Source: CAXMMR01 sp963692975
Lineage (GTDB): Bacteria > Pseudomonadota > Alphaproteobacteria > Acetobacterales > Acetobacteraceae
Length of the DNA: 64,000 nucleotides
Assembly (NCBI GenBank): GCA_963692975.2
Contig: CAXMMR010000010.1
Coordinates: 124,001 to 188,000, forward strand
Direction of reading: 5' to 3'
Of this stretch, positions 43,896-52,174 are shown piece after piece (position 1 is the stretch's first letter; every line of letters begins with the position of its first letter). Below the pieces are notes generated by a model that had not been told where the DNA came from, did no database searches, and saw nothing but the letters and a program-made list of their open reading frames with translations. The translations under genes were made by a program, and so were the position numbers.

Positions 43896-44399
43896 TTACC
43901 GCCTCACCCCTTTCGGCGTCGTGTCGCGCAGGTCCACCGCCGGCGCGGGTAGTGTGTCGACGTAGCTGCCGTCGTGCCAGATCCAGCGATCATGCGTGTG
44001 CACCAGCAGGTCGTGCATGCCCTCATGGATCCGCGCGTCGACCTTGATCGGCCCGCTGATCGAATCCAGCACCTTCCGCCAGCCATGCCGGTCGCCGACA
44101 TAAACGGACGTCGAGCACCCCGCCGAGCCGCACAGGCTGGCGGATTGCACCTGCACGAACAGCGCCGACCTGGCGTGCCGGTGCGGGCCGCTCGCCAGCG
44201 GCGCCGAGCCGACCAGCAGCAGCGGTGTGTCGCCATGCGCAGCCGCGTCCTTGAGGTCGCCGGCTGCGAGTATCCGTGCCGTCGTCTCGAGCGCGGAGCC
44301 AGGCTGCTGCGTCAGCGCAACGGTGCGGGCAGCCGGCGCCGCCGCGGCGAGGGCGACCAGCAGGACGGCGCCGAGGGCTGGTCGATGTACGGCTCGCAT
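43896..44399 (-). CDS. Secreted protein of unknown function
   Basis: 167 residues. An N-terminal signal peptide (ALGAVLLVALAAAAPAARTVA) indicates export to the periplasm. The mature part has a CGSAGCSTSVYV pair of cysteines (~residues 90-101) that could form a disulfide, followed by GWRKVLDSISG and DARIHEGMHDLLVHTHDRWIWHDGSYV. No enzyme motif recognised. The ATG at 44399 lies four bases beyond the dedA stop, so it is probably co-transcribed with dedA. Confidence 0.7.
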   Translation of the reverse strand: MRAVHRPALGAVLLVALAAAAPAARTVALTQQPGSALETTARILAAGDLKDAAAHGDTPLLLVGSAPLASGPHRHARSALFVQVQSASLCGSAGCSTSVYVGDRHGWRKVLDSISGPIKVDARIHEGMHDLLVHTHDRWIWHDGSYVDTLPAPAVDLRDTTPKGVRR

Positions 44400-44403
44400 G
44401 TGC

Positions 44404-45048
44404 TCAACCTTTGTCGCTGACGCTCACGCCTGTCGCCTGTTCGGCCTCCCTGGTCAACCGTCTCTCGTTGCGCTTGACGAAGAGGAAGAGCGTCGCCGCG
44501 GCCGTGGCGGCGACAATGCCGACGCCAATGCCGATCGGGCCTGTCAGGTGCCGCGCGGCGTCGCCCAGCGCGTAGGCGCCGCCGCCATAGAGCACGCACC
44601 AGCAGATGCCGCCGAGCGCATTGAACGCGAGAAAGCTCGGCCAGCGCATCTGCGTCGCGCCGGCGAGCAGCGCTGCCAGGGTACGCAGCAGGACGACGAA
44701 GCGGCCGAGGAAGACGACATAGCCGCCATAGCGCTGGAACAGGTAGCGCGCCAAGGTCAGCCGGCTCTCGGTCAGACCGACGCGACGGCCATACCGCGTC
44801 AGCACCCGTAACCCGACGGTGCGGCCGATTAGGTAGCCGGCATTGTCGCCGAGGATGGCGCCGACGCTGGCGACGAGCAGCACGAGCCGGATGTCGAGGC
44901 GGCCGGTGGTCGCGCAATAAATGGCCGAGCCGATCATCAGGCTCTCGCCAGGCAGAGGGAGGCCCATGCTCTCCAGCATAATGACGAAGCCGACCAAGCC
45001 GTAGCCATAATGGGCGAGCAGGCTGTCAAGCGTGCCGAGGAGATGCAC
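44404..45048 (-). CDS. DedA-family membrane protein
   Basis: 214 residues with about five hydrophobic segments. Family motifs: LESMGLPLPGESLMIGSA (the conserved glutamates of the re-entrant region) and FLGRFVVLLRTLAALLAGATQM with the conserved arginines. DedA proteins are implicated in lipid scrambling or undecaprenyl-phosphate recycling and membrane homeostasis. The ATG at 45048 is 22 bp from the tRNA-Ala 3' end, both on the minus strand. Confidence 0.92.
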   Translation of the reverse strand: MHLLGTLDSLLAHYGYGLVGFVIMLESMGLPLPGESLMIGSAIYCATTGRLDIRLVLLVASVGAILGDNAGYLIGRTVGLRVLTRYGRRVGLTESRLTLARYLFQRYGGYVVFLGRFVVLLRTLAALLAGATQMRWPSFLAFNALGGICWCVLYGGGAYALGDAARHLTGPIGIGVGIVAATAAATLFLFVKRNERRLTREAEQATGVSVSDKG

Positions 45049-45070
45049 GATGACGGCGTCCTGTCAGGAT

Positions 45071-45146
45071 TGGTGGAGCCAATCGGGATCGAACCGACGA
45101 CCTCCTGAATGCCATTCAGGCGCTCTCCCAACTGAGCTATGGCCCC
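45071..45146 (-). tRNA. tRNA-Ala (anticodon GGC)
   Basis: Minus-strand cloverleaf. Acceptor GGGGCCA pairs with TGGCTCC (one G-U), the D arm is GCTC..GAGC, the anticodon stem CCTGA/TCAGG closes the loop ATGGCAT, the T arm has GGTTCGATCC, and A plus encoded CCA end it. 76 nt. It reads GCC and GCU alanine codons. Confidence 0.96.
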
Positions 45147-45232
45147 GCCGTCCCTTGGGAGGCGGGCTTATAGCGGCCGCGCCTGGCAGCGCGCAAGGGG
45201 CTCCGCTTTGGAGGGCTGCCGTCGGAAGCAAG

Positions 45233-45270
45233 CGGTCCTTTTTTGAAAAAAAGGACCAAAAAACTTTCGT
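45233..45270. repeat. Repeat family A, partial copy A8, in a 390-bp gene-free gap
   Basis: Left arm with stem GGTCC/GGACC around T6-G-A7, followed by the AAAAAACTTT strand. The change from GGTTC/GAACC to GGTCC/GGACC is a compensatory pair. The expected right arm is missing; only an AT-rich remnant (TTATTTTTTAAAGAAGAAGC) lies near 45510-45530. The rest of 45147-45536 holds no gene I can support, only the palindrome at 45362. Confidence 0.8.
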
Positions 45271-45361
45271 CAGTTGGTTCGTCGGATCAGAGGCGTGGGA
45301 CGATGCGGCGTCTGTGCTAACACTATCGCCGGCACGAGCCCGCCGAGCGGCGATCTGCAAA

Positions 45362-45379
45362 TCTTGCCTATAGGCAAGA
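45362..45379. promoter_or_regulatory. 18-bp perfect palindrome, possible operator
   Basis: TCTTGCCTATAGGCAAGA is fully self-complementary without a spacer. It lies in the gap between tRNA-Ala and scoB, both on the minus strand, ~215 bp upstream of the tRNA. Such a site could bind a dimeric regulator; no gene is obviously controlled by it, so this is only a candidate. Confidence 0.35.
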
Positions 45380-45536
45380 ATGCACTAAGTCATTGATTCT
45401 GCTGAATGATAGTTCTGCCAGATCCGACGACGATCCCCAGGGCCTCGTTGACGCAGCCTTCGCGGTCAGTGAGCAGTCTTGCGGTATTTCACCCCCGTCT
45501 CCAGCCTCCGCTTATTTTTTAAAGAAGAAGCTCTTC

Positions 45537-46178
45537 CTAATGCAGCGACGGGTGCACCTCAAACCCAGCCTCCGTCACCGCGCGAAGCGCCTCCACGGTC
45601 ATGCCGGGCGCCATGTCCACCAGCATCAGGCCCGGCCGGTGCACGTCAAACACGGCGAGTTCGGTGATGATGAGGTGCACGACGCCGGCGCCGGTCAACG
45701 GCAGGGTGCATCGCTGCAGGATCTTCGGCTCGCCCTTGGCGGTGTGCTCCATCAGCACGACCACGCGGGGCACGCCGGCCACGAGGTCCATGGCCCCGCC
45801 CATGCCTTTGACCATCTTGCCGGGCACCATCCAGTTGGCGAGGTCGCCGTTTTCGGCCACCTGCAGGCCACCCAGGATCGAGAGTTGGATATGGCCGCCG
45901 CGGATCATCGCGAAGGACTGTGCGCTGTCAAAGAAGCTGGTGCTCGGTAGCAGTGTCACCGTCTGCTTGCCGGCGTTGATGAGGTCGGCGTCTTCCTCGC
46001 CCGGGTAGGGGAACGGGCCCATGCCCAGCATGCCGTTCTCGCTATGCAGCTTGATGTCCATGCCGGGCGGGATGTGGTTGGCGACCAGCGTCGGGATGCC
46101 GATGCCGAGATTGACGTAGAAGCCGTCGCGCAGTTCGAGCGCGGCGCGGGCCGCCATCTGGTCGCGCGTCCAGGCCAT
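45537..46178 (-). CDS. scoB: Succinyl-CoA:3-ketoacid CoA-transferase subunit B
   Basis: 213 residues, beta subunit of the acetoacetate-activating CoA-transferase. The catalytic glutamate is in HSENGMLGMGPFPYPG (~residue 47). Further motifs: RDGFYVNLGIGIPTLVANH, RGGHIQLSILGGLQVAENGDLANWMVPGKMVKGMGGAMDLV and the PLTGAGVVHLIITELAVF block. The ATG at 46178 overlaps the scoA stop by one base, as is standard for the two subunits. Used for ketone-body or polyhydroxybutyrate turnover. Confidence 0.95.
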   Translation of the reverse strand: MAWTRDQMAARAALELRDGFYVNLGIGIPTLVANHIPPGMDIKLHSENGMLGMGPFPYPGEEDADLINAGKQTVTLLPSTSFFDSAQSFAMIRGGHIQLSILGGLQVAENGDLANWMVPGKMVKGMGGAMDLVAGVPRVVVLMEHTAKGEPKILQRCTLPLTGAGVVHLIITELAVFDVHRPGLMLVDMAPGMTVEALRAVTEAGFEVHPSLH

Positions 46179-46909
46179 CAGGCCGCCTCGACAGGGCGAT
46201 CAGACGCCGGCCGAGGGCGCGTCGTGCGCTGCTCGATGTGCTTGGCCGCGCTGGCGAGCTGAAATATCCGCCCGACGAATATGCCTGGCGTCACGATATG
46301 GTCAGGATTGAGCAGGCCCGGCTCCACGAGTTCCTCGACCTCGGCGACGCTCACCGTGGCGGCGGTCGCCATGACCGGGTTGAAGTTGCGCGCCGTCATT
46401 CGGTAGATGAGGTTGCCCTCGCTGTCGCCGCGCCAGGCATGGATCAGCGCGAGGTCGGCGACCAAGCTGCGCTCCATGATGTAGTCGTGGCCGTCGAATC
46501 GGCGCGTCTCCTTGCCCTCGCCGACCAGCGTGCCGGCGCCGGTGCGCGTGAAGAAGGCCGGGATGCCGGCGCCGCCGGCCCGGATGCGCTCTGCCAGCGT
46601 GCCTTGCGGGTTGAACTCGATCTCCAATTCGCCGGCCAGGTACTGCGCGGCGAAGGTTTTGTTCTCGCCGACATAGGAGCTGATCATACGGCGCACCTGC
46701 CTGGTCTTGAGCAGCAGCCCGAGGCCAAGATCGTCGATGCCGGCATTGTTGGAGATGATGGTGAGGCCGGTGACGCCACTATCGCGCACCGCCTCGATCA
46801 GGGCGTCGGGGATGCCGCACAGGCCGAAGCCGCCGGACATGATCGTCATGTCGTCGCGCAGCAGGCCGGCGAGCGCGGCGGCGGCGTCCGGATAGAGCTT
46901 GGTCGGCAT
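46178..46909 (-). CDS. scoA: Succinyl-CoA:3-ketoacid CoA-transferase subunit A
   Basis: 243 residues, alpha subunit. Motifs: DMTIMSGGFGLCGIPDALIEAV near the N-terminus, ISNNAGIDDLGLGLLL, RMISSYVGENKTF, LEIEFNPQGTLAERIRAGGAGIPAFFT and FDGHDYIMERSLVADLALIHAWRGDSEGNL. The heteromeric transferase moves CoA from succinyl-CoA to acetoacetate. The ATG at 46909 follows 30 bp after the DUF2076 gene on the same strand. Confidence 0.95.
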   Translation of the reverse strand: MPTKLYPDAAAALAGLLRDDMTIMSGGFGLCGIPDALIEAVRDSGVTGLTIISNNAGIDDLGLGLLLKTRQVRRMISSYVGENKTFAAQYLAGELEIEFNPQGTLAERIRAGGAGIPAFFTRTGAGTLVGEGKETRRFDGHDYIMERSLVADLALIHAWRGDSEGNLIYRMTARNFNPVMATAATVSVAEVEELVEPGLLNPDHIVTPGIFVGRIFQLASAAKHIEQRTTRPRPASDRPVEAA

Positions 46910-46939
46910 GGTCAGGAAGCGCTCCGCTCGAGGCGTGCG

Positions 46940-47833
46940 TCAGTTGCCCTGGTCATCCCAGCCGCCGCCGCCGCCATCGAAGCCGCCAGCATCGCCGCTA
47001 CCGCCCTGATCAAAGACGCCGCCGCCGCCGCCAAAGGGATCGGACTGGCCGGGATCGCCGCCGGCGCCAGGGTCTGGCTGATAGTCCTGACCGGAACCGC
47101 CCCAGGGATCGGCCGCGCCGCTGGGCGCGGCTGCATCGCCGTAATTGTTGACGGTCTCGTTGACGGTCTCGCCGCCACCGCCAAAGCCGCCGCCGAACCC
47201 GCCGCCGCCTATGCCACCGCCCATACCACCTCCATGAAACATCGAGCTGATCGCGTCGGCCGCGAGCACGCCGCCGGCAACGCCGGTCGCGGTGCGCAGG
47301 GCCGAGCCGAGAAAGCCGGACCCGCCAGCGCCAGCGCCGGCCTGGAACATGCCGGGCTGGTAGTTTGGAGGATATTGCGGTGGCGGCGGCCCGGGCTGGT
47401 AGCCCGGCGGCGGAGCGGATTGCTGCCCGTAGGCCCGGCCTGCTCCTGGATCGGCGGCCTGTGGCCGCGCCGCACCGCCGCCGAGCAGGCGGCTGAACAG
47501 GCCATGCTGCTCCGGCTGAGCCTGGCTTTGCGTCTGGCCTTGCCGCGCCTGGTTGAGCTCCCACTCCATGCGGCGAAGGCGGTTCTGCGCCTCCGACAGC
47601 GCCGCCTGTTGGACGAACGCCATCTGGGTGATGCGGTAGCGCGCCTCGGGATAGCGGGTGAACTGCTCGGCGATGAACTGGTCAGCCTGCGGGTCGACCG
47701 GTGGCAGGTCGGGGGAGGCGGTGGTGGTCGGAACGCTGCCTTGGAGGAAGCCGCTGGGCGCTGCCGGGTGCCCGCCCACCTGAGCTACGAATCGTTGAAT
47801 GAGGTCGCGTTCTTCGTCAGTCATGGCGCTCAC
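46940..47833 (-). CDS. DUF2076 family protein with Gly-rich tail
   Basis: 297 residues. The N-terminal MTDEERDLIQRFVAQVGG and DQFIAEQFTRYPEARYRITQMAFVQQAALSEAQNRLRRMEWEL blocks are diagnostic of DUF2076. The middle (~125-160) is Pro/Gln-rich; then comes FLGSALRTATGVAGGVLAADAISSMF, a hydrophobic Gly/Ala helix, and a long Gly-rich, low-complexity tail. Possibly membrane-associated; function unknown. Start at 47833 or at the ATG nine bases later, which matches the family better. Confidence 0.82.
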   Translation of the reverse strand: MSAMTDEERDLIQRFVAQVGGHPAAPSGFLQGSVPTTTASPDLPPVDPQADQFIAEQFTRYPEARYRITQMAFVQQAALSEAQNRLRRMEWELNQARQGQTQSQAQPEQHGLFSRLLGGGAARPQAADPGAGRAYGQQSAPPPGYQPGPPPPQYPPNYQPGMFQAGAGAGGSGFLGSALRTATGVAGGVLAADAISSMFHGGGMGGGIGGGGFGGGFGGGGETVNETVNNYGDAAAPSGAADPWGGSGQDYQPDPGAGGDPGQSDPFGGGGGVFDQGGSGDAGGFDGGGGGWDDQGN

Positions 47834-47854
47834 CCCTGTTTTGACGACGATCCA

Positions 47855-48316
47855 TCAAAGCGGCGGACAATTCAACACGGCGGGCGGAGGCCGGTTCAAT
47901 CCGAGGCGCGGCCACTCGATCGCCGGGCAGCGGTCCATCACCACGCTCAGGCCGGCCCGCCGCGCGCGTTCGGCGGCGGCGTGATCGATGACGCCGAGCT
48001 GCATCCAAATGCTGCGGGCGCCGAGCGCGATCGCCTCGTCGACGACCGGACCGACATGGGCGGGGGCGCGGAAGATGTCGACCATGTCGAGCGGGCCGGC
48101 CGCCCCGAGTGTCGCGACGCAAATGCGGCCGAGCAGCGGCCGGCCGGCCTGGCCGGGGTTGACCGGCCAGACCTCGAAGCCGTGCGCGAGCAGAAAGGCG
48201 GTGACGCCGTAGGAGGGCCGGTCTGGGTTGGGCGACGCGCCGACCACCGCGACGCGCCGGGTGGTGGTCAGCAGCCGGCGAACGTCCTCGTCGGGCAGGC
48301 CGTCGACGCCGCTCAG
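47855..48316 (-). CDS. CoA-binding protein (YccU-type), probable CTG start
   Basis: About 153 residues with a Rossmann-type CoA-binding domain: RRVAVVGASPNPDRPSYGVTAFLLAHGFEVWPVNP, then PLDMVDIFRAPAHVGPVVDEAIALGARSIWMQLGV and SVVMDRCPAIEWPRL. Without an upstream start the frame begins only inside the first strand (GTG 48247), which would delete part of the fold. A CTG at 48316 overlaps the pqiC stop as CTGA, matching the other couplings here, and restores a full-length N-terminus. No ATG, GTG or TTG is available in between. Confidence 0.75.
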   Translation of the reverse strand: MSGVDGLPDEDVRRLLTTTRRVAVVGASPNPDRPSYGVTAFLLAHGFEVWPVNPGQAGRPLLGRICVATLGAAGPLDMVDIFRAPAHVGPVVDEAIALGARSIWMQLGVIDHAAAERARRAGLSVVMDRCPAIEWPRLGLNRPPPAVLNCPPL

Positions 48317-48960
48317 AAACCGGGCTCAAGACGGGCGACGGGAGTCGGCGGGCTGACCGTCCCTGAGAGCAGGAGCTTGACCAGCTCGTCGGAGAGCTGC
48401 CCCAACGCCGCGCTCATCGCGGCCACCAGAGCCGGGGTGGTCGGACCGCCGGGCGTGACCGTGAGGCTGACCCGGCGCTGGGCGACGACGTCATGCCCAA
48501 TGCCACCTTCGATCGCCAGCTGGGCGACCAACCGGACCACGCCATCCGGACCGGCGTTGAACTGCTGGATGTCCACGCCGGCGCGGGCGTCCGGGGTCAC
48601 GCTGATGGCGCCGGCCTCGGTAAAGACGCTCATGGCCGGCAGGCGCTGAGACAGGTCCTCGGCCAGCACCCGGCCGGTCATGTCGGCGAGCGGCTCGGCC
48701 CAGCTCTGGAAGTGGCCGACCTGCAGCTTGTAGTCGGCATTGCGCAGCACGATGTCGGTGCGGTCGAGATAGCCGGGTATGCCGGGTGTGCGGAGCTCGA
48801 CGGTGCGAGGCGTGCCGGGCGGCAGGGCCGCGAGCGGCGTGCCCGGCACCGCCGAGAGGGTGAAGAAGGTCGTGTCCGGCGAGGCGCAGCCGGACAGTGC
48901 GAGAAGCGCGATTGCGGCGGCGGTAACAGACCGTCGGCGAAGGGCTCGAACCATGCTCAT
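48313..48960 (-). CDS. pqiC: PqiC-type lipoprotein
   Basis: 215 residues. The signal peptide ends in LALSGC, so it is lipidated. The DUF330/ABC-type transport auxiliary domain covers the rest (FFTLSAVPGTPLAA, RTDIVLRNADYKLQVGHFQSWAEPLADMTGRVLAEDLSQRLPA). PqiC sits in the outer membrane and is thought to dock the PqiB tunnel. The ATG at 48960 overlaps the pqiB stop (ATGA). Confidence 0.93.
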   Translation of the reverse strand: MSMVRALRRRSVTAAAIALLALSGCASPDTTFFTLSAVPGTPLAALPPGTPRTVELRTPGIPGYLDRTDIVLRNADYKLQVGHFQSWAEPLADMTGRVLAEDLSQRLPAMSVFTEAGAISVTPDARAGVDIQQFNAGPDGVVRLVAQLAIEGGIGHDVVAQRRVSLTVTPGGPTTPALVAAMSAALGQLSDELVKLLLSGTVSPPTPVARLEPGF

Positions 48961-50666
48961 CGTCCCGTCGCCTGCCCGGTTCTGCCGCGTATCAGCGCCT
49001 CCGGGTGCCTGGTCAGGAAGTCGGCCAGCAGGCGCACGGAGCGGACAGTCTCGTTGACCTGGTCGAGCGTGCGCTCGGCGCTGCGCTGGAAGTCCGAGTT
49101 GCCGCCGTAGCCGCCGGCGCCGAGCAGGTCGCGTGCCCGAGCCAGCGTCTGCTGCAACTCCTGCGACAGCTGCGGCAGCTGCTTCAGCACCGGGGTCGCG
49201 CCGGCATCCGCCTTGCGCACCAGCTTGCTGGTGTCGTCGAGCACCTGCTGAAGCGACTGGATGGCCTGCTTTACCTGCGGGCTGCCGACCGTCTGGTCGA
49301 GCGTCAGCAACAGGTGGGAGACGTTGTGGCCGATATCGGCAAACGGGATCTGGTCCAGCTTGGTGGTGATGTCGGACAGCGAAGTCATGATGTTGTCCAG
49401 CCCGCCGGATTGGCTCGGCACGACGATGATCTTGTCCTCGAGCTGCAGCGGCAAGGCCTTCGCGCCAGGGATATACTGCAGCGAGACGACCTTGGTTCCG
49501 GTCACGATGCTGCTGCTGTCGAGCACGGCGCGCAGGCCGAGGCCGACCATCTTGCCGGCGACCAGGATCGGGTCGAGCTGCTCGGTGTCGCCGATGCCGA
49601 AGATGCGTTCAGGCTGGATCTCATAGGCGACGCGAACCCGCGCGCGTCCGGTGGAGGTGTCGAGCTCGAGCTTCACGTCGGTCACGTTGCCGATCTTGAT
49701 GCCGAAGATTTCGACCCCGGAGCCGCGGTCAAGCCCGCGTACCGCGGTGTCGAAATAGGAGACGAAGGCGATCCGGGCGCGAAAGCCGGCGGCGTCCGCC
49801 TCGGACTTGTCGCTGTAGAGGTGGAACTTGGAGTCGTTCGGGCTCTCCGGACCGGCCTCGGCCTCGTCAGCGGTGCCAAAGGCGATGCCGCCGGAGATCA
49901 CCGCCTGGATCGACTCCAGCTCCAGATGCAGACCTTGCGGGCCGGTGTTGAGCGACACTCCGGATGCGTTCCAAAACCGGGTCTGCGGCCTGATGTAGGA
50001 GTCGAACGGCGCGCGCACGAAGACGTTCACCGCGATCGGGTTCTGACCGCGGGTGAGATCGTAGCTCAGCACCTCGCCGACGGTGACGTCGCGGTAGAAC
50101 ACCGGCGAGCCTGGGCCAAGCGAGCCAAGCTCGTCGGCCTGCAGGACGAAGGTGTGGCCCGGCTCGTCGGACCGGATGCCCGGCGGGTCTTCGAGCCCGG
50201 TGAACTTGACCTGCCTGTTGCCGCCCGGCGCACCGGGATCGATCTCGATATAGGCGCCAGTGACGAGGGTCTCGAGGCCGGAGATGTTGCCCGGCGAGAG
50301 GCGTGGCCTCACCACCCAGAAGCGCGCTCGATCGGTGATGTAGTCGGCGGCCTGACGGGTCATGCGGATTTGGACCACCACGTGCGACATGTCGTGGCTG
50401 AGCTTGATGCCCTCGACCGTGCCGAGGCCGACATTCTTGTGCTTGACCTGGGTCTGTTGCTCGCTGAGGCCGTTGGCCGTCTTGAAGGTGATGGTGATGA
50501 GCGGTCCGCGCGAGGCGATCGTCGTGTAGCTGAGCCAGACTACCAGCCCGATGACGAGCAACGGGATGATCCAGATGACCGAGACCCGGCTGCGCTTGCG
50601 TACCCGGGCTTGCGGGGGTTGGTTGCCGTCGTCCTCGCCATGCGCCGGCGCGTCTGAACCGCTCAC
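48957..50666 (-). CDS. pqiB: PqiB, MCE-domain lipid transport protein
   Basis: 569 residues. An N-terminal transmembrane anchor (VSVIWIIPLLVIGLVVWLSY) is followed by three MCE domains, beginning about residues 50 (LITITFKTANGLSEQQTQVKHKNVGLGTVEGI), 165 (VLQADELGSLGPGSPVFYRDVTVGEV) and 295 (IAFVSYFDTAVRGLDRGSGVEIFGIKIGNV). A long C-terminal helical part (~430-569) forms the tunnel needle in known PqiB. The GTG at 50666 overlaps the pqiA stop as GTGA. It moves lipids across the periplasm. Confidence 0.95.
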   Translation of the reverse strand: MSGSDAPAHGEDDGNQPPQARVRKRSRVSVIWIIPLLVIGLVVWLSYTTIASRGPLITITFKTANGLSEQQTQVKHKNVGLGTVEGIKLSHDMSHVVVQIRMTRQAADYITDRARFWVVRPRLSPGNISGLETLVTGAYIEIDPGAPGGNRQVKFTGLEDPPGIRSDEPGHTFVLQADELGSLGPGSPVFYRDVTVGEVLSYDLTRGQNPIAVNVFVRAPFDSYIRPQTRFWNASGVSLNTGPQGLHLELESIQAVISGGIAFGTADEAEAGPESPNDSKFHLYSDKSEADAAGFRARIAFVSYFDTAVRGLDRGSGVEIFGIKIGNVTDVKLELDTSTGRARVRVAYEIQPERIFGIGDTEQLDPILVAGKMVGLGLRAVLDSSSIVTGTKVVSLQYIPGAKALPLQLEDKIIVVPSQSGGLDNIMTSLSDITTKLDQIPFADIGHNVSHLLLTLDQTVGSPQVKQAIQSLQQVLDDTSKLVRKADAGATPVLKQLPQLSQELQQTLARARDLLGAGGYGGNSDFQRSAERTLDQVNETVRSVRLLADFLTRHPEALIRGRTGQATGR

Positions 50667-52027
50667 GCAGGCAGACCCTGCGATCTGCGGCGAGGCGGCG
50701 CATCGCCGCTGAGGCTTCGACGAGCCAGCGAGTCCTCGTTGAGGCCGGCTGCATCCCACATCAGCCGCGGATCAAAGCTCGATGCGGCGAACATCGTCAG
50801 CACGACGACGGCGGCAAACGCGATGGCGCCTAAGCCCGGCATTACCGAGGCGATGATGCCGACCCGCACAAGTCCGACCAGGATCGTGATCATGAACACA
50901 TCGATCATCGACCATCGGCCGATGAATTCGACCACACGGTAGGCTGCCGTCAGCCGCGGCAGCTGCCAGGCCGAACCGAGATAATGCACCACCAGCATGG
51001 TGGTGAGCGCCACCAGCTTGAAGCAGGGCACCAGGATGCTGGCGAACAGCACCAGCAGCGCCAGCGGCCACATCTGATTGCTGAACAGCTCGATCACTCC
51101 GCCCATGATGGTGCTCGGCGCGCCGCGGCCAAAGCGGATCACGGTCAGTACCGGCAGCACGTTGGCCGGCACGTAGAGCGCTGCCGCCGAGACCACCAGC
51201 ATCCAGGTGCGCCCGACGCTCTCCTGCTTGCGCGCCCAGAGCCGCTGACGACAGCGCGGGCACGACAGGCCGGGGGCGCTGCGGCTCACCATGCCGCAGG
51301 TCTCGCAGCCGATCAGCGCCGCACCAGCCATGCTGCGCGGCCGGTCACGCAATCCTTGGCGCTCCATCTCCTCCCAGACCGCCTCGTGGTCGAGCGCTGC
51401 GTCGGCCGCCGTCATCGCCGCCATCACGCCGCCAAGCGCGATCAACGCCGGGCCGACCTGCACGGTCGCGATCGCCGCCAGACGCGTGTAGGCGACAAAG
51501 ACGCCGAGCAGGAACACCTCGACCATCGCCCACGGCCCGATCAGATGCAGCCAGCCGAAGATCGCCGGCAGCCAGGCATGCACCGGCCGCGCCTTCACGC
51601 CGATCAGCACCGTCATCATCAGCAGCATCTTCAGCATCGGCATCACCACCAGCACGGTGAGGACGACGAGAGTAAGCTCCCACATGCCGAAGGCTTCGAG
51701 CTTCGCCGGGCCGGTGAAGATCGTCGCGACCTCGCGCCGGCCGATGACGGACATCTCCAGAAAAGGCTCGAACAGGCAGAAGGTGAACAGCACGGCGGCG
51801 GCGATGGTGCAGACGAGCGCCCGATTGAGCGGGTTGGCCTTGCGCCGCCGCAGCACGGCGTTGCAGCGATCGCACTGGGCGCGGGTGCCGATCTCGAGAG
51901 GAGGGATCACCTGCATCAAGCCGCAATCACGACACTCGTGCAGGTGCGATAGACGCTCGACGGCCATGTCGGAGCCGCTGACGGCCGGCGGCGGCACCCG
52001 TTCGGCAACGCGCTGAGGTGCGTTCAT
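50663..52027 (-). CDS. pqiA: PqiA, inner-membrane component with zinc ribbons
   Basis: 454 residues. Two tandem PqiA domains, each with a rubredoxin/zinc-ribbon-like cysteine set: HECRDCGLM and AQCDRCNAVL near residues 31-58, and GCETCGMV and LSCPRCRQRL near 240-265. Each is followed by four membrane helices. PqiA is the inner-membrane partner of the PqiB MCE system. First gene of the pqiABC set; upstream, mipZ is divergent with 147 bp between. Confidence 0.94.
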   Translation of the reverse strand: MNAPQRVAERVPPPAVSGSDMAVERLSHLHECRDCGLMQVIPPLEIGTRAQCDRCNAVLRRRKANPLNRALVCTIAAAVLFTFCLFEPFLEMSVIGRREVATIFTGPAKLEAFGMWELTLVVLTVLVVMPMLKMLLMMTVLIGVKARPVHAWLPAIFGWLHLIGPWAMVEVFLLGVFVAYTRLAAIATVQVGPALIALGGVMAAMTAADAALDHEAVWEEMERQGLRDRPRSMAGAALIGCETCGMVSRSAPGLSCPRCRQRLWARKQESVGRTWMLVVSAAALYVPANVLPVLTVIRFGRGAPSTIMGGVIELFSNQMWPLALLVLFASILVPCFKLVALTTMLVVHYLGSAWQLPRLTAAYRVVEFIGRWSMIDVFMITILVGLVRVGIIASVMPGLGAIAFAAVVVLTMFAASSFDPRLMWDAAGLNEDSLARRSLSGDAPPRRRSQGLPA

Positions 52028-52174
52028 GCGGCCTCTGTATGACGAATCCCGCGTCGTGTCATCGGCTTGGCCCTCCTGGACGCTGAACTCCGGGCGAGGT
52101 GGGCTGCGGGCAAGCTTGGCGGGACTCGCCCGCGTCTGGCATCTAGTCGGCGGCAGGACCGGAGAACCACGACA

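Noticed and set aside
46238..48649. Plus-strand open frame of about 800 codons across scoA, the DUF2076 gene and the CoA-binding gene
   Set aside because: It crosses three well-supported minus-strand genes and has low-complexity composition.
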